From the NCBI RefSeq assembly GCF_008329645.1, contig NZ_CP043474.1, positions 4,402,001 through 4,466,000 on the forward strand: DNA of 64,000 nt, read 5' to 3'. Shown here in pieces: positions 16,908 to 25,342 of the stretch; positions within the stretch are counted from its first letter, which is position 1; every line of letters starts with the position of its first letter. The position numbers and the translations under genes are program-made. This DNA comes from Mycolicibacterium grossiae. GTDB lineage: Bacteria; Actinomycetota; Actinomycetes; Mycobacteriales; Mycobacteriaceae. A model generated the notes under the pieces. It was given only the letters and a program-made list of their open reading frames with translations, did not search any database and was not told the origin of the DNA.

Positions 16908-17619
16908 ACGGCCAGCCGATGACGTTCTTCGCGCGCGGCGTCGCGTAGGTACGCACCTTCGACGTCGACAGACCCATGCGCACCAGACCCTCGGCGATGG
17001 TGACCGCAGCACGGACGCCGTCGACGATCGGGACGCCGGTCGCGGCGGACACCCTCTCCTCGAGTTCGGCCATGCCGCCGCACCCGAGACAGATCACCTC
17101 GGCGTGGTCCTTCTCGACGGCCTCGCGCGCCTGGCGGACGATCGCCTCGACCGCGCGGTCCGCGTCGGACCCCAGCTCGAGCACACCGAGACCCGAGGCC
17201 CGGACCGAGGCGCACCGGGCGTCGAGACCCGCGAGCTTGAGACGGTCCTCGATCAACGGGACGGTGCGGTCGAGGGTGGTGACCACCGAGTACCTGTGGC
17301 CCAGATACATCGCCGTGGACGCGGCCGCCTCGGTGATGTCGACGACCGGGACGTCGAGCAACTCCTGCAGACCTTCCCGGCCGTGCTCGCCGTAGCCGGC
17401 CTGGATCACGGCGTCGAACGGCTCGGGATACGAGGTGATCGCATCCATGACCGCAATCGCCGCGAGGTAGCTCTCGAAGTTGCCTTCGCACGAATCCGCG
17501 CCGAACCGCGGTGTGATGCCGATGATTTCGGTGCCCGCCGACGCGACGCCGCGCGCGGACTCGGCGATGGCATCGGTCATCGAGGCCGTCGTGTTGACGT
17601 TCGCGACGAGGATCTTCAT
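16897..17619 (-). CDS. Asp/Glu/hydantoin racemase family protein (probable allantoin racemase)
   Basis: The product is 240 aa from ATG 17619, with gggag upstream. It has the hydantoin/allantoin racemase layout: KILVANVNTTASMTDAI at the start, first catalytic-loop region DAVIQAGYGEHGREGLQEL, and second loop AEVICLGCGGMAELEE with the cysteine. Note that the first loop reads AGYGEHG, with no cysteine visible where many racemases carry one. It starts 8 nt after the NCS1 permease gene, so both are one operon. Likely role: interconversion of (R)- and (S)-allantoin so that the stereospecific allantoinase can use both. Hydantoin racemization is the alternative. Confidence 0.78.
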   Translation of the reverse strand: MKILVANVNTTASMTDAIAESARGVASAGTEIIGITPRFGADSCEGNFESYLAAIAVMDAITSYPEPFDAVIQAGYGEHGREGLQELLDVPVVDITEAAASTAMYLGHRYSVVTTLDRTVPLIEDRLKLAGLDARCASVRASGLGVLELGSDADRAVEAIVRQAREAVEKDHAEVICLGCGGMAELEERVSAATGVPIVDGVRAAVTIAEGLVRMGLSTSKVRTYATPRAKNVIGWPFRL

Positions 17620-17626
17620 GGGCTCC

Positions 17627-19135
17627 CTAATGGTGCGTGCTGGCCACGGCGATGGGTTCGCCGGAGACATCGTTGAACGGTCCCCCGCGTCGTGCAACCA
17701 GGAGGTACACGACCGCACCGAGCCCGGCGCCGATGAACCAGGAGAACTCCGAGACGACCTCGAACGCCGGGACGAAGGCCATCAGGAGTGCGGCCAGCGC
17801 GGTGATGACGAGCGCGACGACGGCGCGGACGTTGACGCCCTTCGCGTAGTGGTAGTCGCCCGCCTCGTCGGTCGTGAACAGCGCCAGGACGTTGATCCGA
17901 GACCGGCGCACCAGCCAGTAATCGGCCATGATGATGCCGAACAGCGGACCGAGGATGGCGCCGAGCCCGCCGAGGAAGTAATTGATGACCGCGGGCGAGT
18001 TGTAGAGGTTCCACGGCAGGATCACCAGGCCGATGACGGCCGAGATGAGCGCTGCGCGACGGAAGTTCAGGTGCTTGGGGAAGAGGTTGTTGAGCGCGTA
18101 GATCGGGGCGACGAAGTTGGCCATCAGGTTCACGGCGACGGTCAGGATGAGCAGCGCGAGAGCCGCGAGCACCAGCAGCAGGGTGTTCGGCACTTCCTGG
18201 ACGATGTCGGCGGGCGCTTCGATGATGCGTCCGTCGATGCGGAACTGAGCACCGGCGAGCGTGATGACGATGCCGCCGAACACCAGCATGTTGAGCGGGA
18301 TGCCCCAGAAGTTGCCTGCCACGATGGCCCGCTTCGACGTCGCGTTTCGGGTGAAGTCGCAGAAGTTGAGCACGAACGTGCCGTAGATCGCCACCCACAG
18401 GCTGGCGCCACCGATGATCTGCAGCCACATGTCGACCCCGGTCAGCGAGTCGGGCGTCGTCCACGCGATGGACCAGTCGGCGTTGCTCAACATCCAGAGC
18501 GCGAGCGCGATCATCGTGATCAGGATGACCGGACCGGCGAAGGCCTCGTACCTGCGGATCATCTCCATGCCGTAGCTGACGATGATCACCTGGATCACCC
18601 ACAGCGCGACGAACGAGATCCAACCGAGTGTCGACAGACCCAGGAAGCTGTTCGCGTCGAGGGTCTCGGCGGACGGTGCGAGCGCGATGATCAGGATCCG
18701 CAGCACCACCGAGGCGAGATAGGTCTGAATGCCGAACCAGGCGATCGCGATCGCGCCGCGGATGAGGGCCGGGATCTGGGCACCGCGGGTGCCGAAGGCG
18801 ATGCGGCTCATGACCGGGAACGGGACGCCGGTCTTCTCCCCCATGAACCCGCTCAAGTTGAGCAGCAGGAAGAGGAAGGCACCGCCCAGACCGAGCGCCA
18901 GGAGGATCTGCCAACCACCGAGGCCGAGGGCGAACAGTCCGATGGCGAACGAGTAATTGCCGAGGCTGTGCACGTCGTTCGCCCAGAGGGTGAAGATGTT
19001 GTACGCGCTCCACCGACGGCCGTCGCGCTTGGTGGGCGCGAGATCGGGGTTGTACAACATCGGGCTCACGCCGGCGGCGGAGGGTGCATCGGGACGCTGG
19101 GACTCGCCGATGAGCCCGGTGGACTCTGTGCTCAT
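17627..19135 (-). CDS. NCS1-family allantoin/hydantoin-type permease
   Basis: ATG 19135 gives 502 aa with twelve membrane helices. NCS1 features are clear: MLYNPDLAPTKRDGRRWS before helix 1, ANDVHSLGNYSFAIGLF in helix 1, then GEKTGVPFPVMSRIAFGTRG and later NFCDFTRNATSKR. The pattern is that of allantoin/hydantoin permeases such as PucI and Mhp1. It imports the ring compound with a cation. The start region carries a 17-bp IclR-type box (19185-19201) and the gene is divergent from allB. The downstream racemase starts 8 nt later. Substrate by context is allantoin; cytosine- or uracil-type compounds are less likely. Confidence 0.85.
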   Translation of the reverse strand: MSTESTGLIGESQRPDAPSAAGVSPMLYNPDLAPTKRDGRRWSAYNIFTLWANDVHSLGNYSFAIGLFALGLGGWQILLALGLGGAFLFLLLNLSGFMGEKTGVPFPVMSRIAFGTRGAQIPALIRGAIAIAWFGIQTYLASVVLRILIIALAPSAETLDANSFLGLSTLGWISFVALWVIQVIIVSYGMEMIRRYEAFAGPVILITMIALALWMLSNADWSIAWTTPDSLTGVDMWLQIIGGASLWVAIYGTFVLNFCDFTRNATSKRAIVAGNFWGIPLNMLVFGGIVITLAGAQFRIDGRIIEAPADIVQEVPNTLLLVLAALALLILTVAVNLMANFVAPIYALNNLFPKHLNFRRAALISAVIGLVILPWNLYNSPAVINYFLGGLGAILGPLFGIIMADYWLVRRSRINVLALFTTDEAGDYHYAKGVNVRAVVALVITALAALLMAFVPAFEVVSEFSWFIGAGLGAVVYLLVARRGGPFNDVSGEPIAVASTHH

Positions 19136-19184
19136 GAATACGCCTGTCACGGTCGGAGCGCCGGCGCTCGGCGCCGGCATGGGT

Positions 19185-19201
19185 ATTCCATTCTGCGGAA
19201 G
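19185..19201. promoter_or_regulatory. Putative IclR operator 3, upstream of the NCS1 permease
   Basis: Read on the minus strand it is CTTCCGCAGAATGGAAT, matching operator 1 at 13 of 17 positions, and it keeps both outer half-sites (TTCC and GGAA). It is 50 bp from the permease start codon. Confidence 0.5.
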
Positions 19202-19314
19202 TCGCGTTCCCCAGATTCGGTAAGTAAGGCGCACGCGGCAGCCGCCTGTCAAGCTTTTCGGACGATTGACTGTGCCCACGCTCACACCTAGAGTCACCTG
19301 ACAGTGGGGAAAAA

Positions 19315-19331
19315 CTTCCACGATGAGGAAT
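19315..19331. promoter_or_regulatory. Putative IclR operator 4, upstream of allB
   Basis: CTTCCACGATGAGGAAT keeps the TTCC...GGAAT arms of operator 1 and matches 13 of 17 positions. It ends 26 bp before the allB start codon. Confidence 0.5.
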
Positions 19332-19357
19332 CACTACCGTGACGACGGAGAGCAGCC

Positions 19358-20725
19358 ATGACCGCCGACGGCCCCGAGCAGTCGAACCAACCGCACTTCG
19401 ACCTGGTGGTCCGCGGTGAACGCATGCTGACGACGGCAGGAATCGTCGCTCGCGAGATCGGCATTCGCGACGGCCGCATCGTGGCGATCGAACCGCTCGG
19501 CAGCGGCCTCACCGGTGCCGAGACCGTCGAACTCACCGACCAGCAGGTCATGATCCCTGGTCTGGTCGACACCCACGTGCACGTCAACGAGCCGGGACGC
19601 ACCGAGTGGGAGGGATTCGACTCCGCGACCCGCGCCGCCGCGGCGGGCGGTGTGACGACCTTGATCGACATGCCGCTCAACTCGATTCCGCCCACCGTCA
19701 CCGTCGAGGCACTCGACGTCAAGCGTGCGGCGGCTTCCGGCAAGACGCACGTCGACGTCGGTTTCTGGGGCGGTGCCATCCCCGGCAACACCGGTGATCT
19801 GCGTGGTCTGCACGACGACGGCGTGTTCGGCTTCAAGTGCTTCCTGCTGCACTCCGGCGTCGACGAGTTCCCGCATCTCGACGCCGACGAGATGGAGAAG
19901 GACATGGCCGTGCTGGCCGGCTTCGACTCCATGATGATCGTGCACGCCGAGGACTCCCGCGCCATCGACCGTGCACCGTCGGCCGAGGGCAACAGATACG
20001 AACGCTTTCTCGCCTCGCGTCCGCGCGGCGCCGAGAACGTGGCGATCGCCGAAGTCATCGAGCGGGCACGGTGGACCGGCGTCCGGGCACACATCCTGCA
20101 CCTGTCGTCGTCGGACGCACTGCCGATGCTCGCGACCGCCAAGCGCGACGGCGTCAAGATCACGGTCGAGACGTGTCCGCACTACCTGACGCTGCTCGCC
20201 GAGGAGATCCCGAACGGCGCCACGGCATTCAAGTGCTGCCCGCCGATCCGCGAGGCGTCGAACCGCGAGCTGCTGTGGCAGGGCCTGCTCGACGGCACGA
20301 TCGACTGCATCGTCTCGGACCATTCACCGTCGACGCTCGACCTCAAGGACGTCGAGAACGGCGACTTCGGGGTCGCCTGGGGTGGCGTCGCGTCACTGCA
20401 GCTCGGTCTGTCGTTGATCTGGACCGAGGCCAAGCGCCGCGGCATCGAACTCACCCAGGTGGTGCAGTGGATGGCGGCCAACCCCGCGGCGCTGGCCGGG
20501 CTGAACACCAAGGGCAAGATCGCGCTGGGCTACGACGCCGACTTCGCGATCTTCGAGCCCGAGTCCGCGCAGGTCGTCGACGTGCACGAGCTGCATCACA
20601 AGAACCCGATCAGCCCGTACGACGGGCGGGCCCTCGCCGGCGTCGTGCGCAGTACCTATCTGCGCGGCAACAAGATCGACTTCCGGAACGCTCGAGGGCG
20701 GATGCTGCGCCGCGGCGGCGTGTAG
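19358..20725 (+). CDS. allB: Allantoinase AllB
   Basis: The product is 455 aa, typical for the family. It is an amidohydrolase: metal ligands His73 and His75 in DTHVHVNEPGRTEWEGF, the carbamylated lysine Lys160 in GFKCFLL, further metal residues in MIVHAED, ILHLSSSDAL and VSDHSP. The NEPGRTEWEGF stretch and the SHADS-free SDHSPST end distinguish it from dihydropyrimidinase. It hydrolyses (S)-allantoin to allantoate in the cytoplasm. It is divergent from the allantoin-type permease, with IclR-type boxes in the shared promoter region. It is the committed step of the pathway encoded here. Confidence 0.92.
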   Translation: MTADGPEQSNQPHFDLVVRGERMLTTAGIVAREIGIRDGRIVAIEPLGSGLTGAETVELTDQQVMIPGLVDTHVHVNEPGRTEWEGFDSATRAAAAGGVTTLIDMPLNSIPPTVTVEALDVKRAAASGKTHVDVGFWGGAIPGNTGDLRGLHDDGVFGFKCFLLHSGVDEFPHLDADEMEKDMAVLAGFDSMMIVHAEDSRAIDRAPSAEGNRYERFLASRPRGAENVAIAEVIERARWTGVRAHILHLSSSDALPMLATAKRDGVKITVETCPHYLTLLAEEIPNGATAFKCCPPIREASNRELLWQGLLDGTIDCIVSDHSPSTLDLKDVENGDFGVAWGGVASLQLGLSLIWTEAKRRGIELTQVVQWMAANPAALAGLNTKGKIALGYDADFAIFEPESAQVVDVHELHHKNPISPYDGRALAGVVRSTYLRGNKIDFRNARGRMLRRGGV

Positions 20726-20738
20726 CGGCGCCGCCCGG

Positions 20739-21605
20739 TCACCGCGTCTCGCCGGCCGTCCACGACGCCAGCGCGACGAGACCGTCGGCGGCCGCGCTTC
20801 CCGCGGGTGCGGTGTAGACGTTGAGTTGCAGGCCGGCTTCGGTGGGCAGGTCCATGGACTCGAAGTCCAGCTCGAGCCGGCCCACGGCCGGGTGGTCGAC
20901 GCGCTTGCGCCCGTAGCCGTGCAACCGCACGTCCTGGGTCGCCCATTGCCGGCGGAAGAGTTCGCTGCCCGCCGCCAGCTCGCCGACGAGATCGACCAGA
21001 TCCTCGTCGTGGGGATCGCGGATGGCCTCCCTCCGCAGCATCGCGGCCACGTTCGGGCTGATCCGGTCGTAGTCGACGAAGAACGACGCGGCGGCGTCAG
21101 GATTGAGGTAGACGAAGCGCGCGGTGTTCGCCGGCCGTCGCCCATCGGCGAGCATCGGCGCATACAGCGCTCGGCCGAGATGGTTCAGGGCAAGCACGTC
21201 GTGGCGGCGGTTGCGGATCAGCGCCGGCGCGTCGGTGATCGCGTCGAGGACCCCTTGCCAGGCCGGGCGCACCGTAGTCGACGGGTCGCCACGACGTCCA
21301 CCGGGCGGCATGGCGGACTGGCGCGCGAGGTCGAACAAGTGATCGCGTTCCACGTCGTCGAGGCGAAGAGCCGAGGCCACCGCATCGAGCACGGCCTCGG
21401 AGGTCCCGGCCAGGGCACCACGCTCCATGCGCACGTAGTACTCGACCGACACCCCGGCCAGCAGCGCCACTTCCTCGCGGCGCAGACCCGGCACGCGACG
21501 ATGGCCGCCGTAGGCGGACAGGCCCGCCTTCTGCGGCGTGATCCGGGAGCGACGTGACCGGAGGAAGTCTCGGATCTCGGTGCGCAGGTCGATCGTGGCG
21601 GCCAC
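20739..21605 (-). CDS. XRE/MmyB-type transcriptional regulator
   Basis: The product is 288 aa. Residues about 8-80 are a helix-turn-helix of the XRE type (GLRREEVALLAGVSVEYYVRMERG), and the remainder is the MmyB-like ligand-binding domain (DALNHL-type core seen as DVLALNHLGRALYAPM, then LVGELAAGSELFRRQW and VGRLELDFESMDLP). Such regulators often control a neighbouring oxidoreductase. Here the short-chain dehydrogenase gene lies 27 nt upstream on the same strand, so they may be co-transcribed. The ligand is unknown; the C-terminal PAS-like fold binds fatty acids in studied members. Confidence 0.87.
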   Translation of the reverse strand: MAATIDLRTEIRDFLRSRRSRITPQKAGLSAYGGHRRVPGLRREEVALLAGVSVEYYVRMERGALAGTSEAVLDAVASALRLDDVERDHLFDLARQSAMPPGGRRGDPSTTVRPAWQGVLDAITDAPALIRNRRHDVLALNHLGRALYAPMLADGRRPANTARFVYLNPDAAASFFVDYDRISPNVAAMLRREAIRDPHDEDLVDLVGELAAGSELFRRQWATQDVRLHGYGRKRVDHPAVGRLELDFESMDLPTEAGLQLNVYTAPAGSAAADGLVALASWTAGETR

Positions 21606-21632
21606 ACCCCCACCGTAAACCCGGCCTCGCCA

Positions 21633-22460
21633 CTACGCGGTCGTGGCGATCCCGCCGTCGACGGGGATGATGGCTCCCGTCAGGTAGGCCCCCGCCCGGC
21701 TGGCGAGGAAGACGGCGACACCCGCCATGTCGTCGTCACGGCCGATGCGGCGCAGTGGCGCCGACGCCGCGATCGCCTCGCCGAACTCGTCGAGGGTCGC
21801 CGCCATCATCGTCGACGGAAACGGCCCAGGCGCAACGGCATTGACGGTGACGTGCTGCGGACCCAGTTCCTTCGCGAGAACTCGGGTGAGTTGGTGCAGT
21901 GCGGCCTTGCTGCTGGAGTACGAGTAGTTGGGCCGGTTGGGAATGTGGATGGCGGCGATGCTGCCGACGTTGATGATGCGAGCGGGGTCCTCGGCGGTGC
22001 CCGCACGGTGAAGCGCGGGCAGCAGGGCCTGGGTCAGCCAGAACGGCGACTTCAGGTTGAGGTCGACCACGGTGTCCCAGGCCTCGTCCGGGAACGTCGC
22101 CAGCGGCTCGTCCCACATCGCGCCCGCATTGTTGACCAGGATGTCGAGACGGCCCGAGTCGGCGGTGACGACTTCGGACAGCCGGCGGCACTCGTCGTGA
22201 CGGGACAGATCGGCGGGAATGGCCCGAATCTCACCGAACGTCGACAGGTCCTCCTGCGCCCGGGCGCACGCGTCCGCCGAACGCGAGCTGATGACGACAC
22301 CGGCGCCGGCTTGCAGGAGGCCACGGGCGATCATCATGCCGATGCCCCTCGTGCCACCGGTGACGAGTGCCCGTCGTCCGGTCAGATCGAACAGTGCCGA
22401 ATGCGCAGTAAAGGCACCGTCTTTCACGTGCGCCGTCCTTCTCGAATCGGGTGACATCAT
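21633..22460 (-). CDS. Short-chain dehydrogenase/reductase (SDR)
   Basis: The product is 275 aa from ATG 22460 (a second ATG follows directly). It is a classical SDR: cofactor loop VTGGTRGIGMMIA, NNAGAM, catalytic Ser in INVGSIAA, and YSYSSSKAALHQL with the Tyr-x3-Lys pair, ending with the LTGAIIPVDGG tail. It reduces or oxidises a hydroxy/keto substrate with NAD(P). The substrate is not visible; the family resembles gluconate 5-dehydrogenase or 3-oxoacyl reductase types. The gene precedes the MmyB-type regulator on the same strand. Confidence 0.85.
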   Translation of the reverse strand: MMSPDSRRTAHVKDGAFTAHSALFDLTGRRALVTGGTRGIGMMIARGLLQAGAGVVISSRSADACARAQEDLSTFGEIRAIPADLSRHDECRRLSEVVTADSGRLDILVNNAGAMWDEPLATFPDEAWDTVVDLNLKSPFWLTQALLPALHRAGTAEDPARIINVGSIAAIHIPNRPNYSYSSSKAALHQLTRVLAKELGPQHVTVNAVAPGPFPSTMMAATLDEFGEAIAASAPLRRIGRDDDMAGVAVFLASRAGAYLTGAIIPVDGGIATTA

Positions 22461-22595
22461 GCCCAGAAGGTAGGCTCGAGCGCGGGCGGCTGGGAGACAC
22501 CAGCGATACGGGTACTGCCAGGGCCCCTTTCCCGCGGACTGGTCGCATGCACGACCGACCCGCGCCGAGCCCGTGAGATCGGATCCTCGAATCCC

Positions 22596-23498
22596 TCAGT
22601 CGGCAATGCCGAGAAGTGTCCTGCCGCACCAGGTCTGTCGATCGAGGCGCTCCAGCAGGGCCAGTTCGGCCGTACCCGGGTGCGGACGCACACCGGCGAT
22701 CACCGGCTCGGTCAGCGCAGGGGTCAAGGGGCATGCCAAATTTTCGAAGCCCTCTGGCACGGCCGAGGCCGGGACCACCGTCACACCCAGGCCCTGCGCC
22801 ACCAGCCGCACCGCGGTGGAGATCTGCGATGCGCGGGCGACGGTGTGCGGACTCAAACCCCCATCCGCCAGCAGACGGGCGAGGTACTCGTCGAGGAGAC
22901 TCGCGCGCCGGAAGCGGATCCATCCCTGCGACGCGAGGTCGTCGAGGCGAAGGGCGGCGCCGCCGGCCCGCAGCGGATGCGCCGTCGGCACCACGGCGAC
23001 ATAGGCCTCCTCGCCGAGAGGATGCGGGGCGAACGTGCAGCCCGTGGGGATGCGATGCACGAGGACCATGTCGAGAACTCCCTGACGAAGGAGTCGCTCC
23101 ATGTCCGCCGGGTCGGGCTCCTCGTGAAGCGTCACCTGCAACTTCGGGTGCACGCTACGCAACTCCCCCAATGCCTGTGGCAGTTGGCGCGCTCCGAGAC
23201 CCATGTGAACCGCGACGATGAGTTCGCCCGTCAGTTCACCGTCGGCGGCCCGTGCGGCCGTGATGGCCCGCCGCGATGCGGTCGTGGCTATCTCGGCCTC
23301 CGCGAGGAAGGCGCGTCCCGCGACCGTCACCGTGACCCCACTCGGAGTGCGCGTGAAGAGTTGCACCCCGAGGTGTTTCTCTAGGGCGCCTATCTGCTGC
23401 GACAGAGAAGGCTGCGTGACCCGCAGCCGCTCCGCAGCCGCCGTCATGGACCCTTCCTCCGCCACGGCCAGCGCGTACTCGTATTGGCGCAGATTCAT
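22596..23498 (-). CDS. LysR-family transcriptional regulator
   Basis: The product is 300 aa. The winged helix-turn-helix covers residues 1-60 (LRQYEYALAVAEEGSMTAAAERLRVTQPSLSQQI), followed by the periplasmic-binding-like effector domain. It is divergent from an SDR gene at 23640, and the 141-bp space holds an inverted repeat with GTCATA and TATGAC arms (23516-23545), as expected for LysR autoregulation and control of the neighbour. The second SDR gene (21633-22460) lies downstream on the same strand. The effector is unknown. Confidence 0.88.
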   Translation of the reverse strand: MNLRQYEYALAVAEEGSMTAAAERLRVTQPSLSQQIGALEKHLGVQLFTRTPSGVTVTVAGRAFLAEAEIATTASRRAITAARAADGELTGELIVAVHMGLGARQLPQALGELRSVHPKLQVTLHEEPDPADMERLLRQGVLDMVLVHRIPTGCTFAPHPLGEEAYVAVVPTAHPLRAGGAALRLDDLASQGWIRFRRASLLDEYLARLLADGGLSPHTVARASQISTAVRLVAQGLGVTVVPASAVPEGFENLACPLTPALTEPVIAGVRPHPGTAELALLERLDRQTWCGRTLLGIAD

Positions 23499-23515
23499 CG
23501 GCCACCTTTCGCCGT

Positions 23516-23545
23516 GTCATAGAAGACGTCAATGCAGATTATGAC
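23516..23545. promoter_or_regulatory. Inverted repeat in the LysR/SDR divergent promoter
   Basis: GTCATA and TATGAC are perfect 6-bp arms 18 bp apart, starting 18 bp before the LysR start codon. This position and A/T-rich arms suit a LysR-type recognition site. Confidence 0.45.
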
Positions 23546-23639
23546 GATCCACTATTTGCGTCTATGCACACAGCGCCCTACCGTGATCCGTGCCGGCCCC
23601 CGCGTTGGTGGGATTATGCGAAAGGCGAACGGCGACAAC

Positions 23640-24413
23640 ATGACTCGACCATTGGATGATGGCCTGCGCCTGAAGGACAAGGCCGCCCTCGTCACCGGCG
23701 GTAGCGCAGGACTTGGACTGGCGATCGCCCAGCGATTCGCACGCGAAGGTGCTCACGTCTACATCACGGGGCGACGGCGGGAATCGCTCGACGCCGCGTC
23801 GGCCGCCATTCAGGGACGCGTCACGGCGGTCGTCGCCGACGTCACCGTGTCGGGCGATCTCGACTCCGTGATGGACGTCGTCGAGCGGGAAAGCGGACAC
23901 CTCGACGTCGTCCTCGCGAACGCCGGAAGCATCGAGCGGATGGACTTCGGCGAGGTGACCGAGAAGCACTTCGACGACACCTTCGACCTCAACGCACGAG
24001 GCACGCTGTTCACCGTGCAGAAAGCGTTGCCGCTGCTACGGCCGGGCGGGTCGATCATCCTCGTCGGCTCGATCACGGCGAGCAAGGGCCTCGCCGGCTC
24101 GACGACGTACAGCGCCGCGAAAGCCGCCGTACGTTCCTACGCGCGTACCTGGGCGGCGGAGTTCGCCGACCGCGGCCACCGGGTGAACGTGCTGTCGCCC
24201 GGCCCGTTCGACACCCCCATCATCGACGGTCAGGCCCGCTACTTCGGCCAGGATCCTGTGGCTCTGCGCGCTCAGATGGCGACGCATGTGCCCCTTGGCC
24301 GCCTCGGACGTCCCGAGGAACTCGCCGGTGCCGCGTTGTTCCTCGCCTCCGACGACAGCACCTTCATGACGGGCGCCGAACTCTGCATCGACGGTGGCAT
24401 GGCGCAGGTGTAA
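23640..24413 (+). CDS. Short-chain dehydrogenase/reductase (SDR)
   Basis: I choose ATG 23640 (257 aa) because the domain begins soon after; an in-frame ATG at 23616 would add 8 residues. SDR motifs are complete: VTGGSAGLGLAIA, ANAGSIERM, ILVGSITAS with the catalytic Ser, and the YSAAKAAV Tyr/Lys pair, with the tail MTGAELCIDGGMAQV. It is divergent from the LysR gene and probably its target. It follows the common pattern of an inducible SDR used in detoxification or catabolism. The substrate is unknown. A hairpin at 24452-24468 closes the unit. Confidence 0.87.
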   Translation: MTRPLDDGLRLKDKAALVTGGSAGLGLAIAQRFAREGAHVYITGRRRESLDAASAAIQGRVTAVVADVTVSGDLDSVMDVVERESGHLDVVLANAGSIERMDFGEVTEKHFDDTFDLNARGTLFTVQKALPLLRPGGSIILVGSITASKGLAGSTTYSAAKAAVRSYARTWAAEFADRGHRVNVLSPGPFDTPIIDGQARYFGQDPVALRAQMATHVPLGRLGRPEELAGAALFLASDDSTFMTGAELCIDGGMAQV

Positions 24414-24451
24414 GCCCAGTACCGCCGTCGAATCCCGCTACCCGGGAATAA

Positions 24452-24468
24452 CGGTCCGATCCGGACCG
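24452..24468. terminator. Hairpin after the SDR gene
   Basis: CGGTCC and GGACCG form a perfect 6-bp stem with a 5-nt loop, 38 bp after the SDR stop codon. No T-run follows. Confidence 0.4.
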
Positions 24469-24528
24469 CTGAGGCTGACGACGCCGGCACGACGCCACGT
24501 GCCGCCGATGACACGCGAGGGAGTGTTC

Positions 24529-24957
24529 ATGCCGGAGCCCACGGACTTCGACGCGATGAACCGTCAGGTGATCGCGGAGTTCCGCGAGAACGGTGGACGA
24601 GCCGGCGGCATCTTCGAGGGCAAGCCGCTCATCCTCGTGCACCACACCGGCGCCAAGTCCGGCATCGAGCGCATCGCGCCGCTGGTGCCCTACGTCGACG
24701 GCGACCGGTTGTACGTCTTCGCCAGCAAGGGCGGTGCCGACACCCACCCCGACTGGTATCACAACCTGGTGGCCCACCCGGACACCACCGTGGAATACGG
24801 GAACGACGCGTTCAGCGTCACCGCGCGGGTGCTCAGCGGGTCCGAGCGCGACGCCGTGTACGCGAAACAGGTCGAGGTCGAACCACAATTCGGCGAGTAT
24901 CAGCGCAAGACGTCGCGGGTCATCCCCGTGATCGAGCTGGAACGAAACGGAGGCTGA
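24529..24957 (+). CDS. F420-type (deazaflavin) nitroreductase family protein
   Basis: The product is 142 aa from ATG 24529. It fits the Ddn-like split-barrel family common in mycobacteria: NRQVIAEFRENGG at the start, then LILVHHTGAKSG, VPYVDGDRLYVFASKGG, and DWYHNLVAHPDTTVEYG. Members use reduced F420 to reduce quinones or nitro compounds, or have unknown roles. The next gene starts 3 nt after its stop, so they form an operon with a small monooxygenase-fold protein. The presence of this family supports an F420-making actinobacterium. Confidence 0.87.
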   Translation: MPEPTDFDAMNRQVIAEFRENGGRAGGIFEGKPLILVHHTGAKSGIERIAPLVPYVDGDRLYVFASKGGADTHPDWYHNLVAHPDTTVEYGNDAFSVTARVLSGSERDAVYAKQVEVEPQFGEYQRKTSRVIPVIELERNGG

Positions 24958-24960
24958 ACG

Positions 24961-25254
24961 ATGGCGAACACGGTGCTCCTCGAATTGCGCTTCAAGCCCG
25001 AATCCGTGGCCGCGGCCCGCGAATTGATGGGGCGCGAACTGCAGACCACGCGCGCCTTCGAGGGCAACCTCGCGACCGACGTCATCGTCGACGAGGACGA
25101 CCCCGCCCACTGGATCATCTACGAGCGGTGGGAGTCGGTCGAGCACGACGAGGCCTACCGGGCGTACCGCGCCGGCGACGGCAAGATCGAGGGGCTGCCC
25201 GCGCTGCTCGCGGCACCGCCGGTCAAGATCCGCTACCTCGACACCGACGTCTGA
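24961..25254 (+). CDS. Antibiotic biosynthesis monooxygenase (ABM) fold protein
   Basis: The product is 97 aa, starting 3 nt after the nitroreductase-family gene. The sequence has the ABM ferredoxin-like pattern: LLELRFKPESVAAARELM, TRAFEGNLATDVIVDED, and WIIYERWESVEHDEAYRAY. Such small dimeric proteins oxidise quinols or polyketide-like aromatics without metal or flavin, or degrade haem. Pairing with an F420-type reductase suggests a two-step redox conversion of a quinone-like compound (inference). A near-perfect hairpin follows directly. Confidence 0.8.
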   Translation: MANTVLLELRFKPESVAAARELMGRELQTTRAFEGNLATDVIVDEDDPAHWIIYERWESVEHDEAYRAYRAGDGKIEGLPALLAAPPVKIRYLDTDV

Positions 25255-25258
25255 ATCT

Positions 25259-25277
25259 CCGCTCGGGGACCGAGCGG
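25259..25277. terminator. Perfect hairpin after the ABM gene
   Basis: CCGCTCGG and CCGAGCGG pair over 8 bp around a 3-nt GGA loop, 4 bp after the stop codon. This is a likely transcription end for the two-gene operon. Confidence 0.55.
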
Positions 25278-25342
25278 CTCGCAACGCCCAGAATCGGGTA
25301 TACCGCCCTTCGACGACGAGCACTCGACGGAGAGGCGACCCA

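Noticed and set aside
17480..19291. Plus-strand frame of about 600 codons opposite the NCS1 permease and racemase genes
   Set aside because: Asp/Arg/Gln-rich low-complexity product typical of the antisense of GC-rich membrane protein genes; the minus-strand genes have clear families.
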